Shown: positions 12,540 to 20,698 of the stretch, in pieces
Position numbering within the stretch: position 1 is the stretch's first letter
How the letters are laid out: the number at the start of each line of letters is the position of its first letter
DNA from: a virus
Virus record (IMG/VR): IMGVR_UViG_3300050821_006440
Span: 1 to 41,952 of that record
Direction: 5' to 3' (one strand)
Length of the DNA stretch: 41,952 nucleotides
Position numbers and translations under genes: made by a program
Notes under the pieces: generated by a model
The model's database searches: none
What the model was told of the DNA's origin: nothing
What the model saw: the letters and a program-made list of their open reading frames with translations, nothing else

Positions 12540-12710
12540 ATGCACATCCTCACGGTTACAATTCAAGTCTATGCCGCGCTGGCCTTCGTTTGGGGTTGCG
12601 TAGCTTGGGTATTCGAGCGCGGGCCTTGGTCTGAAGACCAAGTAGCCTTCCTATGGTGCCTATTCCATTGGTTCCTGCTTATTTTCTCGGGCATCCTGGA
12701 TCACCTTTGA
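12540..12710 (+). CDS. 56-aa two-helix membrane protein
   Basis: ATG 12540 opens MHILTVTIQVYAALAFVWGC and a second hydrophobic segment QVAFLWCLFHWFLLIFSG, with the charged turn FERGPWSED between; TGA at 12708-12710. It was found by reading the stretch between two called genes. No Shine-Dalgarno sequence precedes it, but a TATAAA box lies eight bases upstream, so it may be translated from a leaderless message. Small double-span phage proteins are often holin-like or exclusion factors; nothing here decides. Confidence 0.6.
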   Translation: MHILTVTIQVYAALAFVWGCVAWVFERGPWSEDQVAFLWCLFHWFLLIFSGILDHL

Positions 12711-12783
12711 GTTTGTAAATTTGGAACGCAGTTCTTTACAATTATCCAACTTTACCCTATCCTTCCCATAGCTCCGCACCGCG

Positions 12784-13185
12784 ATGGCTCACGCCCAACG
12801 CCTTAAACCTTTGCGTGGATTTAGGACACGTTGGACGCATACCCCGTGGTGCGGGGCGGCCAACTTATGGAGCCCGGTGGAATACAACGGCGAACGAATG
12901 AGCTTGACGCACAAGGAAGCGCTGGAGTGGGTCGCGTGGTATGCGGCCCGGACCATCGGACGCGGCGTGCCCAAGGCTCAGGTGTCCTCGGCCACGCGCT
13001 TGCTCTGTGACTTCCTCGCCAGCGGCGGCCAGTTCCTCGGGGATCTGGACCGCGTAGTCTGCCCGGCCTGTGAAGGCCGCAAGCACACCGGGATCAGCTT
13101 GACTCAGGGCGGCCCGCCTGAGCCTTGCTCGACGTGCGATGGCGACGGCTGGATTGAAGCCGAGCCTCAGGAGGTGGCGCAGTGA
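12784..13185 (+). CDS. Protein with a DnaJ-type zinc knuckle pair
   Basis: 133 aa as given; an internal ATG at 12898 (MSLTHKEALEWVAWYAARTI) would give 95 aa and may be the true start because neither has a good ribosome-binding site. A helical domain is followed by VVCPACEGRKHTG and PCSTCDGDGWIE, two C-x2-C-x-G motifs of the type found in the DnaJ zinc centre. Such knuckles bind zinc and sometimes unfolded protein. Its end carries the strong AGGAGGTGG site of the next gene. Confidence 0.6.
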   Translation: MAHAQRLKPLRGFRTRWTHTPWCGAANLWSPVEYNGERMSLTHKEALEWVAWYAARTIGRGVPKAQVSSATRLLCDFLASGGQFLGDLDRVVCPACEGRKHTGISLTQGGPPEPCSTCDGDGWIEAEPQEVAQ

Positions 13186-13598
13186 GCAACGGCATCGGCT
13201 GGGCCACTAAGGAAATTCAAAATGGCAAACGCGTTGGGCGCGTTGCTTGGGGTATAGGCATTTGGCTTGAGCTGAGCCGATTCGAACCCGGCGTCCCATC
13301 CCATATCGTACTTAGGGAAATGAATACGTCGCTTTGCTGGAATGCCAGCTCAGAAGACCTTTTGGCTTTCGATTGGGTCTACCGGGATACCAATTTGAAT
13401 GCTCTCCAACCGGATCTGGATGACCTGGCCAGGCGGATTAAATTACTTGAGCAACGGAACGCGCGCCGGGAATGGCTGGACCGATTCCATTATTACCAGA
13501 ACCCGCCAATTTGGGTTGCGCCCAGTCCTTGGGTGCATACCACCGGCTACTGTCAAACGTTTGGAGGGGCCAATGCCAAAATTGAAAGCGAAAGCTAA
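13182..13598 (+). CDS. DUF2829/Tad2-like protein (possible Thoeris anti-defence)
   Basis: 138 aa from GTG 13182, with AGGAGGTGG ahead. Residues 1-70 follow the DUF2829 pattern: GIGWATKEIQNGKRVGRVAW at the start, a short beta strand IWLELSRF, and SSEDLLAFDWVY (the .. DLLA.DW signature). Proteins of this fold include Tad2, which sequesters the cyclic ADP-ribose-type signal of Thoeris defence. The C-terminal half (about 75-138) is an extra helical and aromatic part not found in minimal Tad2. The domain call is fairly sure; the anti-defence function is inference and needs the ligand pocket to be checked. Confidence 0.7.
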   Translation: MSNGIGWATKEIQNGKRVGRVAWGIGIWLELSRFEPGVPSHIVLREMNTSLCWNASSEDLLAFDWVYRDTNLNALQPDLDDLARRIKLLEQRNARREWLDRFHYYQNPPIWVAPSPWVHTTGYCQTFGGANAKIESES

Positions 13599-13734
13599 GG
13601 AACCCAAGGACGCCAAGGACAAGAAAGCGCCCGTGGAGATCACCGCCAAGATTACCAAGATCGGCGGCAAGATGAGCCCGCAGGCGCACATGGGCGCGGC
13701 CCAGGCTGCGTTGGCGCAAATGGGTCGTGGCTAG
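13573..13734 (+). CDS. Small Lys-rich protein
   Basis: 53 aa from ATG 13573 behind TTTGGAGGGGCC. Very basic start (MPKLKAKAKEPKDAKDKKAP), a beta-like EITAKITKIGG and an Ala/Met tail. It overlaps the end of the previous gene by 26 bases in another frame and the next gene by eight. It might bind DNA or act as a small head-associated protein; not recognised. Confidence 0.6.
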   Translation: MPKLKAKAKEPKDAKDKKAPVEITAKITKIGGKMSPQAHMGAAQAALAQMGRG

Positions 13735-14242
13735 CGGATACGGAGCATCGCTAGGCGATATTAATCTAACCGGCTCAGGCAGCGGTTTAACCAGCGGATC
13801 AGGCGGAAGCGGCAGTTATAGTTATGGTCAGAATCCTTATACGAGTCAGCCTCTAATTTCCCAGTCCATGTTAGGCACGATTGGAAACGATCCCAACACT
13901 GGAATGCCCACTGACAGTTATACAGGTCCATCGGGTGCACAGGGTCTTGCCAACGGCCTTGCTCAAATGCAGCAGGGTAGCTCAACTCAACTTCCCAACC
14001 TTCAAACCAATACGAGCGTGGACCAGGGCTTGATGGCCAATATCAATCAGGCTATCCAAGGCATCGGTAGCGGCATTCCTAGCGCGCCCTACATGCCGAT
14101 CTATCCCGGTCAGAGCATGGGCATGGGAGGCAACGGCGTGGACATGGCGGAAGGCGGCGACCATGCCCAGCTTGCCTCCATGATGGCGTCCGGCGCGCTC
14201 CAGGGGATGAATCCGGGCTATCTGTCTCAGATGGCGCTATGA
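13727..14242 (+). CDS. Gly/Ser/Gln-rich low-complexity protein upstream of terminase
   Basis: 171 aa from GTG 13727. The first 45 residues are almost entirely Gly, Ser, Thr and Tyr (GSGSGLTSGSGGSGSYSYG), the middle is Gln/Asn-rich, and the end is rich in Met and Gly (PGQSMGMGGNGVDMAEGG). It is probably disordered. Its position between the small genes and the large terminase, with an ATGA overlap to the latter, suggests a head or packaging role, but no family is recognised. Confidence 0.65.
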   Translation: MASGYGASLGDINLTGSGSGLTSGSGGSGSYSYGQNPYTSQPLISQSMLGTIGNDPNTGMPTDSYTGPSGAQGLANGLAQMQQGSSTQLPNLQTNTSVDQGLMANINQAIQGIGSGIPSAPYMPIYPGQSMGMGGNGVDMAEGGDHAQLASMMASGALQGMNPGYLSQMAL

Positions 14243-15855
14243 GCGACCAGCGCACCGAGTTTTACAAACTATTCCGCGAGCTTGAGGGACGCGTTGCTAA
14301 ACAATCACCGTTCTATATGGCGAAGTACATCATGGGCCGAGGCCTTTTTGTTCACGACCGCGCGGTTGGTTGGTCGCAAGCACACCTTGAGCTTTCAGCT
14401 CTTATGTGGGGCCTCTACCGGCTGCGCCATGACCGTAAGGCTGGAACAATCCTTAAAGTGGAGTGGTGTCGCGGATCCAGGAAGTCAACTCTCGGCGGGG
14501 CTCTCATCGTGTGTGTTCTCCTTGATGACCCCAATTTTCGGTGGCTTCTGGAGTCGGACACGGAACTCAACGCCTCCAAAAAGCTCCAGCCCATCAAAGC
14601 CACCTTTGAAGACGAATATTTCAAGTGGCTCTACGGTGACCGGCGGGGCCGCGTCTGGAAGGCGGACGAACTCGAAGTCATCCGCACGGCCAAGCTCTCA
14701 GATCCCTCTGTTTACACTACCGGCATTGGAACGGAAAAAACGTCGCAACACTACGACGGGATGATGCCCGACGATTTGCAGACGGAAGGCAACGCCAACA
14801 CCCTTGAGCAGGTTGAGAAGGTGCGCTCAGGCTTCAGGCTCTATGAATCTCTCGGCGTCGGCTCCTATTTCCTCGTAAACATGGGTACTCGATGGGCGTT
14901 CTCGGATCTCGGGGCCATGATTGACGAGATGGCCGCCGACGATAGTCGCCAGGGCCGCCAGCAGCGTATATTTATCGACAAGCGCCCGGCGTACAAGCAA
15001 GGCCCCAAGGGCGAGTTTATCTATACGGAGCCCAACTTCCCGGAAACGCTGCCTTTGGAGGTGCTGCGCGTCAAGCGGCAGTCGGAAGGTGCGGAGCTTT
15101 TCAGCTACAACTACCTTTTGGAGCCGTTGAGCGACGAAACAGCCATTTTCAAGCGCCAGAACCTCCAGTACCACGAAAAAGGCGTCAAGGATCTTCCGGG
15201 AGCACATTTTTACCTCGCGGTAGATCCGGCGGGCTCGGGCGGTTTCAACGGCGCGGATTTTAACGCGTTCGTAGTGTGTGCCGTTACCGAGTACGCCGAG
15301 CTTTATGTCATGGAAGCCGTTGCCAAACATTGCACCGAGCAAGGGATCTTGGACGAGATCATTCGGATGGCCCGGCAGTACCCCTTGCGAGGGGTGATGG
15401 TGGAGAAACGGTTTAAGCAGCACCAACTGGCCGCCTGGCTGAAAAAGGAATCGTACAAGACGCCGGTTCCGATCCCCTGGAAGGAATTTAAGCAGGACGA
15501 CCGCTCTAAGCAGCAGCGTATCAAGGCGCTGCGCCCCTATTTTGAGTCCAACAAGGTCTTTTTGCGCCGGTCCATGGTGGACCTGGAAGACCAGGTGCTC
15601 AAGTTCCCGCGCCTGGAGCATGACGACCTCTTGGACGCCTGGGCCTTTATCTTAGACATGATGTTTGTCCCTCAGTCGCACGAAAAGGGCGATTGGTGGC
15701 TCAGGGACGACTGGAAGACCCAATTCGAACCGACGATCAAGCAGCCAACCTTGCCCAGCGATAACGACGTTCGGACCTGGCGCTTCAAGCGCATGGCGTC
15801 CGAGCACAAAGCGCACCGGCAAACCGTGCTGCCGCTGAGTAGGGGGATGAAGTGA
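14239..15855 (+). CDS. terL: Terminase large subunit
   Basis: 538 aa, the DNA-packaging motor. The ATPase half has a degenerate Walker A, EWCRGSRKST (about 75-84), where the usual GKS/T is RKST, and a Walker B-like YDGMMPDDL (172-180). The nuclease half has the RNase H-type acidic residues: YLAVDPAGSGG (D329) and HDDLLDAWAF near residue 465. It would cut concatemers and pump DNA into the prohead through the portal. The start overlaps the previous stop as ATGA, and its own end overlaps the portal's GTG. Packaging by headful would fit the circularly permuted look of the genome, but that is inference. Confidence 0.95.
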   Translation: MSDQRTEFYKLFRELEGRVAKQSPFYMAKYIMGRGLFVHDRAVGWSQAHLELSALMWGLYRLRHDRKAGTILKVEWCRGSRKSTLGGALIVCVLLDDPNFRWLLESDTELNASKKLQPIKATFEDEYFKWLYGDRRGRVWKADELEVIRTAKLSDPSVYTTGIGTEKTSQHYDGMMPDDLQTEGNANTLEQVEKVRSGFRLYESLGVGSYFLVNMGTRWAFSDLGAMIDEMAADDSRQGRQQRIFIDKRPAYKQGPKGEFIYTEPNFPETLPLEVLRVKRQSEGAELFSYNYLLEPLSDETAIFKRQNLQYHEKGVKDLPGAHFYLAVDPAGSGGFNGADFNAFVVCAVTEYAELYVMEAVAKHCTEQGILDEIIRMARQYPLRGVMVEKRFKQHQLAAWLKKESYKTPVPIPWKEFKQDDRSKQQRIKALRPYFESNKVFLRRSMVDLEDQVLKFPRLEHDDLLDAWAFILDMMFVPQSHEKGDWWLRDDWKTQFEPTIKQPTLPSDNDVRTWRFKRMASEHKAHRQTVLPLSRGMK

Positions 15856-17981
15856 GCACAGACCTGGCCAAACTGACCGAGGCGCAGAAAGCGACCATTG
15901 TTGCCGAGCTGGAGAAGCAGTATCGGGACGCGCGTTCAAACCAACGCGAGGCCCGGCGCAAGTGGGCTAAGGTGGAGCACTACCTTGCTGGCCGCCAATA
16001 CTGGGTCAACAACACGGCTGGCCGTCTTGGGCGTCCTGTGGGCTACGAAGTGGCAAGTGCGCCGTCAGCGACCGGGGATATCGACGACGAATTCATGATT
16101 GCCAACGATATCAAGCGCGTCTACATGACCAATATGCAGCGCTTGACCAACTATTACCTCGTGCCGGACGTGCAACCCAATACGCGCGCGGAGAAGGACA
16201 AGCAAGCCGCGCGTCTCGGCCGGATTTTCCTCAACGATCTCTTCACCCGCTACGGTCCGGAGAAGCTTAAGAAAGAGATTGCGCGAAATAAGATCATCTA
16301 CAACAAAGCGTGGCTCAAGATCGTGTGGAACCCAACTGCCGGCAAATTGGTGCCTAAGGCCACCAAGGGGATCAAGGGTTGGTTTTTCAACAAGAAGGAA
16401 ATGGTCCCTGAGGGTGATATTGAGATCACCGTGCCGAGCCCGCGCAACACGATCCTCCCGCGCTTCACGTCCAACCGTAAGCAGATGGATTGGATGATCG
16501 AGATCCACAGCGTCACCACGGAGCAGATTTACCGGCGCTATGGAACGATGGTCCAGCCCGAGGCCGTGCGTTCGGACGACCTGGGCATTTCCGGCACGGG
16601 TGCCGGTTGGGTGGACGATCCCGAGAGCGAAGGCCGCTTGCGTGGATCCTCGGAAGAGACCATGGACCGCGCCTTGCTCAAAGAGATGTGGGTGCGCCCA
16701 TGCAGCCAGTATGAGCAGGGCGCTATTTTCGCTTGGGCCAACGGCACGTTGCTTGAGAGCCGCCCGCTGACGCCGTACTACACGGACATTCCTTACTTCG
16801 ACACGGAAATTTTCTACGACGACAAGGACATATTCGGGATCTCCATCCTGTGGGATCTCTTGCCGCAGCAGGATGTGATTAACCTCGGATATTCTGCGGT
16901 GACCCGCTGGCTCAAGATGATCTCCCAGCTTCGCATGTGGGTTCCGTCCTCGTGCAACGTCAAGACCGAGGATTTGAACAACAACACCGGCACGGCCATC
17001 CTCTATGACGGCGAAGCGCGCCCGGAGTGGGATCCGGTTCCGGCGATTCCGGAAAGTGTGATGCAGTCCATCGGCCTGGCGCGCGATTTCATGTCCTCGC
17101 ACGGCTTCGCGAATGAGTTGGCGAAGCAGCATCAAACGGCCAGCGGCAACGCGTTGGGCATCATGCAGGAAATGGACGACACGATCTTTAAGCCCAGCCT
17201 GGAGAGCGACCAGCTCATGCTGAGCGAGGCCGGAACCTTCATGCTCCAGCTTGCCGCCAAGTACATCAAAATGCCTCGGCTCATTGAAATGAGCGGCAGG
17301 GATGGCTGGCAGGTCAAGGAAGGATTCATTGGAGAAATGTTAAGTGGCAACTTCCGCGCCAAGGTCAACGTGGCTGCCGGTATGCCGTCTAACAAGATCC
17401 TGAGGCTGGAATACCTCAAGGCGCTCTTTAAGGACGGCTTGATGGATAAGGACCAGCTTGTCCCCTATCTGGAGTTCCCGGACGACAATAGCGCCCTGGA
17501 GGACATTCAGAAGCAAAATGAGATCGGGGACATGCGAATTGAGCAATTAAAGAAGTTTCCCGAGAATTACACGTCAGTTCCGAGCCGAGATGGCTCAAAA
17601 GTCTACGTTTGCAACGTAAAATACCATCAATTTGATAACCATGCAGTGCTTACGGCTAAGCTTACCCTGGCCATGCAAGAGGACTTTGACCACTGGAATC
17701 CGTGGGTACAGCTTGCCTTTTTGGATAATTGGAAGTATCATTCGGCACAGTTGGCGGCATTGAGCCAGCCTCCCCCGCAGCCGGGAGGCGGAATGCCGAT
17801 GGGCGGCCCCCCAGGTGCCCCCCCGATGGGTCCGGGCGGGCCGCCCCCGATGGGCATGGGAATGCCGCCAACGCCGACACCTCCACTTGCCGAGCCACTG
17901 GCGGATTCACCCCAGGCCGCAGGGCAGCAGCCGGACCGTAGCTTGATACCCAATGCCACGGCGACCGGCTTCACGGCTTAA
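15852..17981 (+). CDS. Portal protein (P22-like)
   Basis: 709 aa from GTG 15852, close to the 725 aa of the P22 portal. An N-terminal helical region (LEKQYRDARSNQREARRKWAK) with GRQYW, central wing/stem domains with PYFDTEIFYDD, IPESVMQSIGLAR and TASGNALGIMQEMDDT (a known portal-type segment), and a C-terminal Pro/Gly/Met-rich tail (about 635-700) that is probably flexible. Twelve copies would form the DNA channel and dock the tail. Directly between terminase and scaffold, as in podoviruses. Confidence 0.92.
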   Translation: MSTDLAKLTEAQKATIVAELEKQYRDARSNQREARRKWAKVEHYLAGRQYWVNNTAGRLGRPVGYEVASAPSATGDIDDEFMIANDIKRVYMTNMQRLTNYYLVPDVQPNTRAEKDKQAARLGRIFLNDLFTRYGPEKLKKEIARNKIIYNKAWLKIVWNPTAGKLVPKATKGIKGWFFNKKEMVPEGDIEITVPSPRNTILPRFTSNRKQMDWMIEIHSVTTEQIYRRYGTMVQPEAVRSDDLGISGTGAGWVDDPESEGRLRGSSEETMDRALLKEMWVRPCSQYEQGAIFAWANGTLLESRPLTPYYTDIPYFDTEIFYDDKDIFGISILWDLLPQQDVINLGYSAVTRWLKMISQLRMWVPSSCNVKTEDLNNNTGTAILYDGEARPEWDPVPAIPESVMQSIGLARDFMSSHGFANELAKQHQTASGNALGIMQEMDDTIFKPSLESDQLMLSEAGTFMLQLAAKYIKMPRLIEMSGRDGWQVKEGFIGEMLSGNFRAKVNVAAGMPSNKILRLEYLKALFKDGLMDKDQLVPYLEFPDDNSALEDIQKQNEIGDMRIEQLKKFPENYTSVPSRDGSKVYVCNVKYHQFDNHAVLTAKLTLAMQEDFDHWNPWVQLAFLDNWKYHSAQLAALSQPPPQPGGGMPMGGPPGAPPMGPGGPPPMGMGMPPTPTPPLAEPLADSPQAAGQQPDRSLIPNATATGFTA

Positions 17982-18004
17982 CAAATTTACAACGGAGACA
18001 GGAC

Positions 18005-18397
18005 ATGCCCCCTTCAATGCCAGGTGCGTCGGGACCGGATCTCTCAGGCATCGTCCACGCCGCGTTGGGCGGGATCAATACCCAGCCCGATGATGATGAC
18101 GACGAGGACACCGAGCAAGAGGACGAGGGGCAGGTCTTCGAGGATCCGCGCACCACGAGCTTAGACAAGACCACCTTTTTTATCGACAAGGGGCTCTTGC
18201 CGAAAGGTTCCGAGATTGGCGACGAGGTTTATCTGTGCGCCAAGGTAAAAAGTCTCGGGGATAAGGTTGGAATTACGCCGGTTGACATGTACTCCGAGGA
18301 TCAGATTACGGTCAACGGCGACAAGACCAAGGACAAAGAACCGGAAGGTGAGCCCGGAGCCAGCGGAGCGCCTACGGAATACAACGACGACCATTAA
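18005..18397 (+). CDS. Acidic protein between portal and scaffold
   Basis: 130 aa with GGAGACAGGAC ahead of ATG 18005. After a short Pro/Ser start there is a run of aspartates (QPDDDDDEDTEQEDEGQ), a compact middle (about 50-95, TFFIDKGLLPKGSEIGDEVY) and an acidic tail. Acidic proteins in this position are sometimes head-assembly or minor capsid factors. Not recognised beyond that. Confidence 0.7.
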   Translation: MPPSMPGASGPDLSGIVHAALGGINTQPDDDDDEDTEQEDEGQVFEDPRTTSLDKTTFFIDKGLLPKGSEIGDEVYLCAKVKSLGDKVGITPVDMYSEDQITVNGDKTKDKEPEGEPGASGAPTEYNDDH

Positions 18398-18429
18398 GAC
18401 TCGGGTTCAGGGATACCCGCTTAAACCCT

Positions 18430-18478
18430 GTGGAGGAAAACATGCCAGGTAACACCGTGGAGGAAAACAAGCCAGTCG
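18430..18478 (+). repeat. Direct repeat around the scaffold start
   Basis: GTGGAGGAAAACATGCCAG (18430-18448) is repeated with one change as GTGGAGGAAAACAAGCCAG (18459-18477). The first copy provides the ribosome-binding site and start codon of the scaffold gene; the second is codons 7-12. It looks like a small tandem duplication of the start region in which the second ATG became AAG. Confidence 0.75.
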
Positions 18479-19443
18479 TTGAAGCCCAGCCGGGTGCCGA
18501 CATTGACTTGGACAAGATTGCGGCGGACGTGGACGCGGAACTTGCCGGAAGTAAGGCCGAGCCTGAGGAAACGAAGGCCGCGAAGCCCGAACCCAAGGAA
18601 AAGCCCGAGCCCAAGGCCAAGGCAAAGGATGACGAAGAGGACCATGACGCTTTCGCTGAGCGGATGGAGCGTGAGAAGGCATCCACTGTGCCTTACAAGC
18701 GTTTCAAAAAGATCAACGACGAGCGAAAGAAATTCATGGAAGCGCACAAGTGGCGCACGGAAACCGAACCCCGCCTCAAGCAATACGAGGTGATGGAGAA
18801 GAATTTCAAGGCCTTCTCCGAACGCGTGGCGAAGCATCCGTTCTTGGACAAGTTCCTGAATGACCATTTCACTGCCGATGGCAAGGAGCCGGATTGGAAG
18901 GCTCTGTCCGGGGAAATTGGTGGCTTGGTCCAGCTTGCGGAAAAGCAGCAGGCAGCTTTCGGGAGCGCCGATCCAGCCGTCCTCCAGGAACTCCAACGGG
19001 CTCAAAACGAACTCCAGGTGACGCAGTACCGGATGCACTTTGAACAAGGCATCTCCGCTGTGCCGAAAGCGATTAAGCAAGACGAATCGCTTAAGGGCGT
19101 CAACGTGGACAAGGAATTCATGGAAGAAGTTGTGGCGCTCATTCCCGCAGAGGTTCAACGCCTCGCGAATGAAGGGCAACACAATCCCCGCCCGGATATC
19201 GTCTCCCTCGCCAAGAGGGTGGCACTTCGACACAAGCGCATCATGGATGCGGTCATGTCGAAGCAGGCCGGGGCCATCGAGCCCAAGTCCAAGGTTGAGC
19301 CGGTTCCGGCAAAGCGGGTGGTGACCTCCACAACCTCCCAAGCATCGCCCGTACCGGACGCGTTTGCGGATCCAGAAGGCTACAGGAAATACCTTCGAGA
19401 TTCCGTGGACGACCTGGCCGCAGAAAACGGCTGGAAAAAGTAG
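18442..19443 (+). CDS. Scaffolding protein
   Basis: 333 aa from ATG 18442 (GGAGG eight bases ahead; GTG 18430 is in frame but is part of the binding site). Acidic and Lys-rich N-terminus with Pro/Glu/Lys repeats (PEPKEKPEPKAKAKDDEE), a long helical middle including a coiled coil, and a short basic helical C-terminal region. Size, composition and position just before the major capsid gene are those of podovirus scaffolds, which line the prohead and leave it before packaging. The call rests on this pattern, not on a sequence motif. Confidence 0.8.
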   Translation: MPGNTVEENKPVVEAQPGADIDLDKIAADVDAELAGSKAEPEETKAAKPEPKEKPEPKAKAKDDEEDHDAFAERMEREKASTVPYKRFKKINDERKKFMEAHKWRTETEPRLKQYEVMEKNFKAFSERVAKHPFLDKFLNDHFTADGKEPDWKALSGEIGGLVQLAEKQQAAFGSADPAVLQELQRAQNELQVTQYRMHFEQGISAVPKAIKQDESLKGVNVDKEFMEEVVALIPAEVQRLANEGQHNPRPDIVSLAKRVALRHKRIMDAVMSKQAGAIEPKSKVEPVPAKRVVTSTTSQASPVPDAFADPEGYRKYLRDSVDDLAAENGWKK

Positions 19444-19463
19444 GGGCAAGAAAGGTTTGAACC

Positions 19464-20675
19464 ATGTCTACCATTGGATTTGACACAAGCGTTCTCAACA
19501 AGTTGACCAAGCATGTGTACGACACCGGCATCACGGATCAGATGATTGCCAGTGCTCCATACGTCAAGAAACGTCGCAAGAAGCCCCTGGACCTCGGTTC
19601 TGACGCCAACTTCTCCATCGAAACCGGATGGGGGGAAGGTATCGGCGCGCGCGGTGACCGCGAACCTCTGCCGGTCCCGCAGGCTCCGACCTACCTCTTG
19701 CCGACCTTTGATGCTGTGGACGAGTACGTGGTCCTCCGCATCACCGGCAAGGAAGACGTGCGGACCAAGAACGGCACTCGCGCTACCGCCGAGTACCTGA
19801 AAGACCTCCTGGCCGGTTCGTCCAAGAACTTTTGGCGCGACCTGGAATTCCAGGCGTTCAACGACGGTTCGGGCCTCCGCGCCAGCGTCACCACGAACGC
19901 GGTCCAGGGCGCAGCCGTCACGATCACTTGCGCCAATAACATCCCGCTTCGCGGCGTGCGCCAAAACATGACCATCGAGTTTTGGAACGACGCCACCCAG
20001 CAGCTCCTTGGTGAGCAGGTGGTGACCTCGGTCAACCGCCTGAGTGGCACGTTCGTTTGCGACCTGGCGCAGGACATTCCCGCCGGATCGAACGTGTACG
20101 TGAAGGGCAACCGTCAGCGCGAAATCTACGGGCTGCAATACCTGATTACCGACGCCACCGGCCCGGCGACCGTGCTTGGAATCGCCACCTCGATCTACGA
20201 ATGGAATAGCACCCTGTACGCCAACGGCGGTAACACCCGCGACCTGACCATTCAGCTCTTGGATGCCGCGTACTTCAGCAGCATGGAGCAGAACGACCAG
20301 GCCCCCAGTGAATACTGGATGGCGTACTCGCAAATGAAGGCTTGGACCGCGCTCGTGAACCGGAACTTCCAGGTCAACGGCAGCGGCCCCGGCGTGCGCG
20401 TGGACGCGCATAACGAGATCGTCGGCTTTGGCGAAGCCAAGGTGAACGTGACGAGCCAGTGCGCCCCCGGCCAGGTGTTTGTGATGCAGGGCGATGACGT
20501 GGAGATCCGGGAACTCATGCCGTTTGGTCCGGTGACCGAGGAAGACGCCGAGAACATTTGGCACAAGATCCAGGGCTACCACGAATTCGAAGCCACCTTC
20601 TGGTGGAGCGGTAACCAGATCGTGAAACGCCGCAACCTGCACAGCCAGATCACCGACCTCACCATTCCTTCCTAA
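19464..20675 (+). CDS. Major capsid protein
   Basis: 403 aa, right size and place for an HK97-fold coat protein. No membrane or signal segment; a mix of alpha and beta with the features of the P22-type coat group (an N-terminal arm MSTIGFDTSVLNKLTKHVYD, a helical spine around RATAEYLKDLLAGSSKN, and a C-terminal EATFWWSGNQIVKRR strand). AAAGG lies ten bases before the ATG. Hundreds of copies would build the shell. The coat gene should be the most highly expressed of the operon. Confidence 0.88.
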   Translation: MSTIGFDTSVLNKLTKHVYDTGITDQMIASAPYVKKRRKKPLDLGSDANFSIETGWGEGIGARGDREPLPVPQAPTYLLPTFDAVDEYVVLRITGKEDVRTKNGTRATAEYLKDLLAGSSKNFWRDLEFQAFNDGSGLRASVTTNAVQGAAVTITCANNIPLRGVRQNMTIEFWNDATQQLLGEQVVTSVNRLSGTFVCDLAQDIPAGSNVYVKGNRQREIYGLQYLITDATGPATVLGIATSIYEWNSTLYANGGNTRDLTIQLLDAAYFSSMEQNDQAPSEYWMAYSQMKAWTALVNRNFQVNGSGPGVRVDAHNEIVGFGEAKVNVTSQCAPGQVFVMQGDDVEIRELMPFGPVTEEDAENIWHKIQGYHEFEATFWWSGNQIVKRRNLHSQITDLTIPS

Positions 20676-20698
20676 CGGAAACGAAAAGGAGACATGAC

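Noticed and set aside
12757-12768. CCTATCCTTCCC repeated at about 10580 and 12757 as a shared promoter element
   Set aside because: Only two copies at unlike positions relative to genes. The match is short and could be chance.
14827-15621. Long minus-strand open frame of 264 codons opposite the terminase gene
   Set aside because: It is the shadow of a GC-rich true gene; no ribosome-binding site and a His/Leu/Arg-rich composition. The same holds for 16065-17135, 18421-19449 and 19380-20642.
18005-18397. Acidic Asp-rich protein as a DNA-mimic (Ocr-type) antirestriction protein
   Set aside because: The acid run is short and the gene lies between portal and scaffold in the late operon, so a head role is more likely.
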